Positions 7,036 through 10,759 of a stretch of 10,759 nt of DNA are shown in pieces. The stretch lies in assembly GCA_964630225.1 (NCBI GenBank), contig CAZVUK010000028.1, positions 1 through 10,759 of the forward strand. The letters are read 5' to 3'. Within the stretch, counting starts at the first letter, position 1. Each line of letters begins with the position of its first letter. The position numbers and the translations under genes are program-made. Origin of the DNA: CAYZRY01 sp964630225 (GTDB lineage Bacteria > Bacillota_I > Bacilli_A > RF39 > UBA660). The notes below the pieces were generated by a model that was given only the letters and a program-made list of their open reading frames with translations, searched no databases and was not told the DNA's origin.

Positions 7036-7044
7036 ATTGTATCA
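7036..7044 (-). promoter_or_regulatory. Extended -10 promoter (TGATACAAT) of the transglutaminase-like operon
   Basis: TGATACAAT on the minus strand directly follows the U-tract of the preceding terminator, as it does at 1081-1089. An overlapping TATAAT (7030-7035) is an alternative -10. With the first choice, transcription would start near 7029, at the very edge of the TAGGTG ribosome site. Confidence 0.5.
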
Positions 7045-7072
7045 AAAAAAACATCCCTGTGAAACGATGTTT
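7044..7072 (-). terminator. Rho-independent terminator of the zinc-ribbon gene
   Basis: On the minus strand a 7-bp stem (AAACATC / GATGTTT) with a 10-nt loop runs into eight consecutive T. It begins just 6 nt after the stop codon of the zinc-ribbon gene. Confidence 0.8.
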
Positions 7073-7078
7073 ACATGA

Positions 7079-7642
7079 TTATTGTCTATCACCGTAAAGT
7101 TTTTCGTCATTAATATTATTTATGTATGCGAAATCCTCGTTAATCACTTTAACTGTGTATTTAGATTTAGCTGTTTCTTTAGACTCTACTCCATCTTCTG
7201 CATATATTTCAGGCATACATTCTAAAACAAATAACCTGGTATCTTTTGGCATCTCTTTGTTATATATTTGTTCTACTTTGTATTTCCCTATCAAATAATT
7301 ATCTTTTTTGTTGCTATAATCAGCCCAAACGGCTTTATCTTCGTTTCTTGCATAGAAGTAAATAGAATATTCACCGTTTAAAGATTTACTACAATTCCAT
7401 TCATATTTGATCATAGAACTGTCATCTGCTAGGATCAGGATTATGATAAAAAAGATGAATATAAGCATTACTATAGTTGCAGTACTTGGTGAAGCTGGTG
7501 CTGGCATCGAATTTGGAACCGTAGGTGGTATAATGGTCAAAGCTGGATTTACCGCCTTTTTTGCTTTAGTTAAATCGTAAGCACAATTACTACAAAATAT
7601 GTCTTCTTTTTTAGCAGATTTTCCGCAATTTGGACAAAACAT
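7079..7642 (-). CDS. Zinc-ribbon protein with one membrane segment
   Basis: The 187-aa protein begins with a classic short zinc ribbon: C3-x2-C6 and C17-x2-C20 (MFCPNCGK and FCSNCAYDL). A Pro/Ala-rich linker (about 32-53) leads to one hydrophobic helix (about 54-72, IVMLIFIFFIIILIL). The ~115-residue remainder is probably outside the membrane and strand-rich, with only two cysteines and no family I recognise. Such zinc_ribbon-TM proteins are common in Bacillota with mostly unknown roles. AGTAGG lies 5 nt before the ATG, and the gene has its own promoter and terminator, so it is monocistronic. The role is not deducible from its neighbours. Confidence 0.85.
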   Translation of the reverse strand: MFCPNCGKSAKKEDIFCSNCAYDLTKAKKAVNPALTIIPPTVPNSMPAPASPSTATIVMLIFIFFIIILILADDSSMIKYEWNCSKSLNGEYSIYFYARNEDKAVWADYSNKKDNYLIGKYKVEQIYNKEMPKDTRLFVLECMPEIYAEDGVESKETAKSKYTVKVINEDFAYINNINDEKLYGDRQ

Positions 7643-7663
7643 AAATACCTACTTTCTAAGAAG

Positions 7664-7672
7664 AATATAGCA
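7664..7672 (-). promoter_or_regulatory. Extended -10 promoter (TGCTATATT) of the zinc-ribbon gene
   Basis: TGCTATATT on the minus strand lies about 21 nt before the ATG, and no -35 is evident. It immediately follows the terminator of the acetyltransferase gene. Confidence 0.5.
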
Positions 7673-7676
7673 TAAG

Positions 7677-7710
7677 AAAAGCAGACGATAAATAATTATC
7701 TCCTGCTTTT
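7677..7710 (-). terminator. Rho-independent terminator of the GNAT gene
   Basis: Outer arms AAAAGCAG / CTGCTTTT (8 bp) and inner arms GATAA / TTATC are separated by a 2x2 internal loop, with a 4-nt TTAT loop at the tip; TTTTCTTAT follows on the minus strand. The TAA stop of the GNAT gene (7696-7698) lies inside the stem-loop. Confidence 0.75.
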
Positions 7711-8349
7711 TAGCAGTTGTTTTATATTGCTTTCAGATTTAGCATAAGCATAGTTTGGATCTTCTAGCCAATATGGATGATTTAGAATAATCGTATTTAT
7801 TTTAACACTATCTTCAGTTAATTCATCTATTACTGAGTGTTTTTCATTAGCTGCGATACTACTATTTAAAAATTCTAGTTTATCTTCAAGATTTTCAAAG
7901 TATAAATGTTTACTATTATCTTTAAGATATATATCGATATTGTGTCCTTCACTATACAAACTTTTGTCTGGAAGATCAAAAGCAAAGCCTTTAAGAGTAT
8001 GAAGCAAGAACGGTTTTCGTTGCTTAGCAATAGTTTTTAATTTATCTATATCATTATCCATACATACTTTAATCCAGTACGATGTCATAAGAGGAGATAA
8101 TCCTTGTCGGCGATACTTAGGATTGACATATGCTCCGACAAAGTAACTTTCATTATTTTTAATATCAGCACAAAAATATAGATACCCAGCTTTAGCAACA
8201 TTTCCACTCTGTAATTTTTTATCGACCTTTACAAAGTATTGGTCGATGTCTAAATCTGGAAAGAAAGTTTTATCCATACTGAAAACAAGTTCAGCACTTT
8301 CATCTATTACTAATTTATTTCGATACTCAAGCTTATCTAAATTAATCAT
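7696..8349 (-). CDS. GNAT-family N-acetyltransferase
   Basis: The 217-aa cytoplasmic protein carries a GNAT motif A: FVGAYVNPKYRRQGLSPLM (about residues 70-88), where RRQGLS is the acetyl-CoA pyrophosphate loop. Its last glycine is replaced by Ser85, a tolerated variant. The following helix (YWIKVCMDNDI) and the strand/helix KLKTIAKQRKPFLLHTLKGF complete the fold. The last ~75 residues form an extension beyond a minimal GNAT domain. The acceptor substrate (protein N terminus, small amine or antibiotic) cannot be told from sequence. An AGGGGG ribosome site and its own promoter and terminator make it monocistronic. Confidence 0.8.
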   Translation of the reverse strand: MINLDKLEYRNKLVIDESAELVFSMDKTFFPDLDIDQYFVKVDKKLQSGNVAKAGYLYFCADIKNNESYFVGAYVNPKYRRQGLSPLMTSYWIKVCMDNDIDKLKTIAKQRKPFLLHTLKGFAFDLPDKSLYSEGHNIDIYLKDNSKHLYFENLEDKLEFLNSSIAANEKHSVIDELTEDSVKINTIILNHPYWLEDPNYAYAKSESNIKQLLKSRR

Positions 8350-8372
8350 TGTGTCCCCCTAAAAACACGATG

Positions 8373-8401
8373 ATTATAACATAAAAGTAGTAAAAAGTCC
8401 A
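8373..8401 (-). promoter_or_regulatory. Promoter of the GNAT gene, -35 inside the ogt terminator
   Basis: Minus strand: TGGACT (8396-8401), a 17-nt spacer that ends in TGT, then TATAAT (8373-8378). The -10 is also extended (TGTTATAAT). The -35 hexamer lies within the stem of the terminator of the upstream ogt gene. Confidence 0.65.
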
Positions 8402-8417
8402 GTTTAACTGGACTTTT
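8393..8417 (-). terminator. Rho-independent terminator of ogt
   Basis: Perfect 10-bp stem AAAAGTCCAG / CTGGACTTTT with a 5-nt loop, ending in a T-run on the minus strand. The ogt stop codon (8404-8406) is in the loop. Confidence 0.85.
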
Positions 8418-8892
8418 CTAAGTTAAGGAGACACTCTTTTCTATCTATTCCACCGGCATAACCTACTAGTTTTTTATCACTTCCTACCACTCTATGACAA
8501 GGAAGTATTATTGAGATAGGGTTTTTTGAGACCGCTTTACCTACCGCGCGAGCATGATTTTTATCAAGACCTGACATTAGAGCCAAAGCTTGGTAACTGA
8601 CCGTCTCACCATACTTTATTCTATTTAAATTAGGCCATATTTTCTTTTGAAAATCTGTACCTGTTAGTTTTAAGTTAATCGAAGAAAAATCGGGATTCTT
8701 ACCCTCAAAATATTGATTAAGTAAATCTTTGAGTTTATCAAATATAACTAAGTTTTCTTCTTTGGCCCTTTTGACATCATAAACATTATCTAAGCTTTCT
8801 TTATCATCAAAATAAAGGCCAATAATATTTTCGCCATCACTTAATATCACAATATTTCCAAGTTTAGACTTATAGTTTGACTTGTATATCAT
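8404..8892 (-). CDS. ogt: Methylated-DNA--protein-cysteine S-methyltransferase (O6-alkylguanine repair)
   Basis: This suicide DNA-repair protein takes the alkyl group from O6-alkylguanine (and O4-alkylthymine) onto its own cysteine. The 162-aa length is usual for the family. The active-site motif LPCHRV holds Cys132, followed by GYAGGIDRKECLLNLE. The helix-turn-helix region FQKKIWPNLNRIKYGETVSY (about 81-100) and the arginine finger in NHARAVGKA (R115) are intact. The N-terminal ~75 residues form the usual beta domain (MIYKSNYKSKLGNI). AGGAGAG lies 5 nt before the ATG, behind an extended -10, and the gene is flanked by terminators on both sides, so it is monocistronic. Confidence 0.95.
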   Translation of the reverse strand: MIYKSNYKSKLGNIVILSDGENIIGLYFDDKESLDNVYDVKRAKEENLVIFDKLKDLLNQYFEGKNPDFSSINLKLTGTDFQKKIWPNLNRIKYGETVSYQALALMSGLDKNHARAVGKAVSKNPISIILPCHRVVGSDKKLVGYAGGIDRKECLLNLEKSS

Positions 8893-8910
8893 AAAGACTC
8901 TCCTAATACA

Positions 8911-8919
8911 ATTTTAGCA
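8911..8919 (-). promoter_or_regulatory. Extended -10 promoter (TGCTAAAAT) of ogt
   Basis: TGCTAAAAT on the minus strand sits right after the U-tract of the tRNA terminator. The predicted start near 8904 coincides with the first base of AGGAGAG, so the leader would begin with the ribosome site. Confidence 0.55.
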
Positions 8920-8920
8920 C

Positions 8921-8944
8921 AAAAAAAACTCACCGTAGTGAGTT
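8921..8944 (-). terminator. Rho-independent terminator of tRNA-Gln
   Basis: 7-bp stem AACTCAC / GTGAGTT with a TACG loop followed by a run of T on the minus strand, 7 nt downstream of the tRNA CCA end. Confidence 0.85.
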
Positions 8945-8951
8945 AATTTCT

Positions 8952-9025
8952 TGGCTGCCCCAATTAGATTCGAACTAATGCTGCTAGAGTCAGAGTCTAG
9001 TGCCTTACCACTTGGCCATGGGGCA
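8952..9025 (-). tRNA. trnQ: tRNA-Gln, anticodon CUG
   Basis: 74 nt including an encoded CCA (8952-8954). The 7-bp acceptor stem TGCCCCA / TGGGGCA pairs fully. The D arm is GCCAAGTGGTAAGGC. The anticodon stem CTAGA / TCTAG encloses the loop CTCTGAC, giving anticodon CTG (8991-8993), which reads the Gln codon CAG. The T arm is ATTAG-TTCGAAT-CTAAT. It has its own promoter and terminator. Confidence 0.95.
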
Positions 9026-9039
9026 ATAAATATAAATGT

Positions 9040-9048
9040 ATTATATCA
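9040..9048 (-). promoter_or_regulatory. Extended -10 promoter (TGATATAAT) of tRNA-Gln
   Basis: TGATATAAT on the minus strand lies 14 nt before the mature tRNA 5' end, downstream of the terminator of the preceding gene. No strong -35 is seen. Confidence 0.6.
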
Positions 9049-9050
9049 CA

Positions 9051-9080
9051 GACAAAGAAAAAGAATCTAGTTAGATTCTT
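9051..9080 (-). terminator. Rho-independent terminator of the truncated gene
   Basis: 8-bp stem AAGAATCT / AGATTCTT with a 4-nt AACT loop, followed on the minus strand by TTTCTTTG. It starts directly after the TAG stop at 9081-9083. Confidence 0.8.
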
Positions 9081-9581
9081 CTATTTTTTCAATAATTTAG
9101 TATAAACTTCATTACGTTTTAGATCTGCATATTGTCTTTGTAAATAAACAAGTGACACTAGCATTTGCTCTGCTTCTTTACCTTCACGGACTGCTCTTTT
9201 TGTCCAAGATGAACCATGAGGAGCATTATTATAAAATATGTATAATCCAGGATTTTTCATTTCAGCTGATGTACTAGTAAAGACATTAGGATTGTTGTGA
9301 CTTAATAATTTGTATAGTGATTTAACAACATCCTCCCCCTCGACAAAAACGCCCATCTTTTCACTATTTAAAACAGCTGGTACTCTGATCTTTTCATAAT
9401 CACTAAAAACTTCATCGTACGTACTTTTCATATGTTTTAACGTTTCATCCCTTGCTGTTTTATCCGCTTGATCATATACATTTTCTTTGAATTCTAATGT
9501 ATCTGTTTCTTCAAATAGTATATTTAGTCCCTCTCTCACCGTTAAATCTATATCAATATTAATCAGTGCATTTACTCTAAC
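9081..9581 (-). CDS. Unrecognised protein, C-terminal part only (5' end lost in the assembly gap)
   Basis: The frame is open from the stop at 9081 up to the edge of the N run, giving 166 visible residues. The GTG at 9537-9539 is the first possible start codon after a run of coding-like sequence (VRVNALINIDIDLT), has no ribosome site, and reads better as an internal Val. The gene is therefore best taken as partial at its 5' end. Visible features are an acidic N-terminal part (NILFEETDTLEFKENVYDQA), a charged helix (RDETLKHMKSTYDEVFSDYE), then GVFVEGEDVV and a Lys/Arg-rich helical end (YLQRQYADLKRNEVYTKLLK). There is no membrane segment in the visible part. I do not recognise the family. It ends with its own terminator before the tRNA. 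Confidence 0.75.
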   Translation of the reverse strand, partial: VRVNALINIDIDLTVREGLNILFEETDTLEFKENVYDQADKTARDETLKHMKSTYDEVFSDYEKIRVPAVLNSEKMGVFVEGEDVVKSLYKLLSHNNPNVFTSTSAEMKNPGLYIFYNNAPHGSSWTKRAVREGKEAEQMLVSLVYLQRQYADLKRNEVYTKLLKK

Positions 9582-9681
9582 NNNNNNNNNNNNNNNNNNN
9601 NNNNNNNNNNNNNNNNNNNNNNNNNNNNNNNNNNNNNNNNNNNNNNNNNNNNNNNNNNNNNNNNNNNNNNNNNNNNNNNNN
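9582..9681. other. Assembly gap (100 N)
   Basis: Exactly 100 N, the conventional filler for a scaffold gap of unknown size. The true distance, and even the contiguity of the two sides, is not established by the sequence. Confidence 0.98.
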
Positions 9682-9684
9682 TTG

Positions 9685-9691
9685 CTCCTTT
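9685..9691 (-). promoter_or_regulatory. Ribosome binding site AAAGGAG for a gene starting inside the gap
   Basis: AAAGGAG on the minus strand ends 3 nt before the N run, so a minus-strand gene probably begins within the first bases of the gap. The same heptamer precedes the XRE gene. Confidence 0.45.
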
Positions 9692-9707
9692 TCTAGTGTT
9701 TAAGTTA

Positions 9708-9773
9708 TTATGTCAAAATGATATTTTTAAATCTTTGAATTGTTTTTGATATACTTCGTTTAAATATATCCAT
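9708..9773 (-). CDS. Possible 21-aa cationic amphipathic peptide
   Basis: A short frame encodes MDIFKRSISKTIQRFKNIIL plus Thr, ending in TAA. Hydrophobic and basic residues alternate in a helix-like pattern with five Lys/Arg-rich positions. No Shine-Dalgarno precedes the ATG, but a TGATATATT-like -10 lies just upstream, so leaderless expression is conceivable. It could be a small membrane-active or leader peptide. It could also be the decayed start of a larger gene, since many membrane permeases begin similarly, or chance in AT-rich DNA. Confidence 0.22.
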   Translation of the reverse strand: MDIFKRSISKTIQRFKNIILT

Positions 9774-9828
9774 TTTAATATAATATATCATGAAAATCAA
9801 AAGTTAAAGCCAATATATTATTAATTTG

Positions 9829-10338
9829 TTAATTGTCTTTTTTAACTAACACTACTACAAATATAGAAGCAATCAATGCTATTGGTGCAACTTTAAAAAA
9901 TATCCATTCAAATGAGTGCCATATTGTTCCTAAAACTACCCATTCAGGATTGCTATAATCCCATGTTTGATATGGGCTATCCAGTGCAACTAATAATATA
10001 AAAAGTAATATAATACACACATTCATAATTACAAAGAAATTTATTATTCTTTTTCTTTTTAGTTTTTGTTTCCTGGATAGTTGTTCGTTAATAATTTCTA
10101 ATTTTTCTGATATTACTTTTAAATCATTCTTTTCCTTTTCTTCAATGTTTTCCCCAAGAATTTTACTAACAGGTGTATCAAAAACTTCCGATATAGATAT
10201 TAACATTTCAGCATCTGGAACTGATAACCCTTGCTCCCATTTAGATACAGTTTGCCTTACAACATTTAATTTAACACTTAATTCTTCTTGTGAAAAACCT
10301 TTGTTTTTTCTTAAAGTTTTTAAATTGTTTTTATACAT
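9829..10338 (-). CDS. XRE-family transcriptional regulator with two membrane segments
   Basis: The 169-aa protein begins with a Cro/C1-type helix-turn-helix (about residues 4-60): LKTLRKNKGFSQEELSVKLN, then VVRQTVSKWEQGLSVPDAEM and FDTPVSKILG, all highly typical of the Bacillota family. A charged, probably coiled linker (about 63-95, KLEIINEQLSRKQKLKRKR) leads to two hydrophobic helices (about 98-119 and 145-164) and a short basic tail. It is thus a membrane-tethered DNA-binding protein, a frequent type whose signal is usually unknown. AAAGGAG lies 9 nt before the ATG. A perfect palindrome overlaps its likely -35, suggesting autoregulation. No clear terminator follows. Its natural partner gene may lie in the assembly gap, downstream on the same strand. 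Confidence 0.9.
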   Translation of the reverse strand: MYKNNLKTLRKNKGFSQEELSVKLNVVRQTVSKWEQGLSVPDAEMLISISEVFDTPVSKILGENIEEKEKNDLKVISEKLEIINEQLSRKQKLKRKRIINFFVIMNVCIILLFILLVALDSPYQTWDYSNPEWVVLGTIWHSFEWIFFKVAPIALIASIFVVVLVKKDN

Positions 10339-10364
10339 TTAAATTATCTCCTTTCGTTAATTAA

Positions 10365-10393
10365 ACTATATGGCATAACCTCTATTGCTACAA
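10365..10393 (-). promoter_or_regulatory. Probable promoter of the XRE gene
   Basis: Minus strand: TTGTAG (10388-10393), a 17-nt spacer and TATAGT (10365-10370), giving a leader of about 20 nt with AAAGGAG. The -35 is moderate (first three bases match the consensus). Confidence 0.45.
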
Positions 10394-10398
10394 GCAAT
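10384..10398. promoter_or_regulatory. Candidate operator: perfect ATTGCT-ACA-AGCAAT palindrome
   Basis: Two 6-bp arms with a 3-bp centre form a 15-bp palindrome that covers the -35 of the XRE promoter. Size and position suit binding by an XRE dimer with self-repression. This is inferred from symmetry and location. Confidence 0.45.
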
Positions 10399-10689
10399 GC
10401 GTTTTAACATTTTAATAAATTACTATTTGTTGTTGAGACAATCATAACATTTTTACAAAGTTTGGGCACAGTGCTAGTTAATTTTTAAATAGTTTTCAAA
10501 GGCATTAAGCTTTATTTTCTTGTTATAGTCATTTATAAAAATATCATCAAAATTGTAAATAATAAATAGTAGCTTTTCTTTATTCTTGCAATCTGTGGTT
10601 TAACACTTGCAAACCGACAAATCATTTTGAGCTTTTACTGTCTATTTTTAATATTTTATCACTCGTACTTTCATTTAAAAACAAAAAAA
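10399..10689. other. Intergenic stretch without a convincing gene
   Basis: Frames on both strands are broken by stops. The longest coding-like run is on the minus strand at 10474-10599 (41 codons without ATG, ending NDYNKKIKLNAFENYLKIN). An overlapping ATG-started frame (MICRFASVKPQIARIKKS and a hydrophobic end) is about 30 codons. Either could be a gene relic, but AT-rich chance frames of this size are common. No RNA gene is recognised. Confidence 0.4.
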
Positions 10690-10705
10690 ACTAGCTTCTG
10701 CTAGT
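10683..10705 (-). terminator. Rho-independent terminator of a gene beyond the right edge
   Basis: 6-bp stem ACTAGC / GCTAGT with an AGAA loop and eight T on the minus strand. It implies a minus-strand gene whose 3' end is in or beyond 10706-10759. Candidate frames there stop at 10727-10729 (ending GTRVIGNSDF) or 10701-10703 (ending LLKSLRVINY), and the sequence does not decide between them. Confidence 0.6.
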
Positions 10706-10759
10706 AATTTATTACTCTCAAACTTTTTAAAAGTCGGAGTTTCCTATCACTCTGGTGCC

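Noticed and set aside
6871..7062. Plus-strand frame at the start of the transglutaminase-like gene
   Set aside because: Antisense shadow with a Ser/Phe-rich product typical of complement translation.
9537..9539. GTG start of the truncated gene at 9539
   Set aside because: No ribosome site, and the frame remains open and coding-like upstream to the gap.
9487..9696. Plus-strand frame running through the N run
   Set aside because: It exists only because N is read as open; both sides are antisense to better-supported sequence.
10145..10342. Plus-strand frame over the XRE helix-turn-helix
   Set aside because: Antisense to a clear helix-turn-helix coding region.
10474..10599. Gene in the right-hand non-coding stretch
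   Set aside because: The open run lacks a start codon and ribosome site, overlaps another frame of similar length and is within what AT-rich chance produces.
1..10759. Alternative genetic code with TGA as Trp
   Set aside because: The nrtR-like gene ends at a TGA inside its terminator stem, and Trp is encoded by TGG (for example in that gene), so the standard bacterial code fits.
1..10759. CRISPR array, insertion sequence or known defence locus
   Set aside because: No regularly spaced repeats, transposase or recognisable defence domain was found; the XRE gene alone is not enough.

Overview
The window is AT-rich chromosomal DNA from a bacterium of the low-GC Bacillota (Bacilli/Erysipelotrichia/Tenericutes-like). 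Evidence for this is the strong Shine-Dalgarno sequences, U-tract hairpin terminators, the XRE/Nudix/Ogt repertoire and the standard genetic code: TGG is used for Trp and TGA as a stop, so it is not a Mycoplasma-type code. A run of exactly 100 N (9582-9681) marks an assembly scaffold gap of unknown true length. The source is therefore a draft or metagenome assembly, and the last ~1.08 kb may not be contiguous with the rest.

Layout from left to right. Nearly everything is on the minus strand: an acyltransferase-3 membrane protein (13-1074), then an NrtR-type Nudix/winged-helix regulator (1123-1755). Divergent from the regulator is a two-gene plus-strand operon of unrecognised proteins (1854-3715), closed by a 15-bp-stem bidirectional terminator. 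The minus strand resumes with a PrcB-like membrane-anchored protein and a stand-alone HPt-REC phosphotransfer protein (an operon, 3728-5022). Next come a 71-aa helical protein overlapping the end of a 575-aa transglutaminase-like protein (5108-7019), a zinc-ribbon membrane protein (7079-7642), a GNAT acetyltransferase (7696-8349), the DNA-repair protein Ogt (8404-8892), tRNA-Gln(CUG) (8952-9025), and a 3'-terminal fragment of an unrecognised gene that runs into the gap. Beyond the gap lie a possible 21-aa cationic peptide ORF, an XRE regulator with two membrane segments, and ~420 bp without a convincing gene.

Gene expression signals are unusually legible. Most promoters are extended -10 elements (TGnTAnAAT type) with weak -35 boxes and very short 5' leaders. 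Gene 1 appears leaderless. Several stop codons sit inside or beside the terminator stem, and one terminator contains the -35 of the next gene.

No complete pathway or known defence system is visible. The most interesting unexplained parts are the orphan two-gene operon facing the NrtR regulator, the cytoplasmic transglutaminase-like protein with its overlapping small partner, and the kinase-less HPt-REC protein coupled to a membrane protein.
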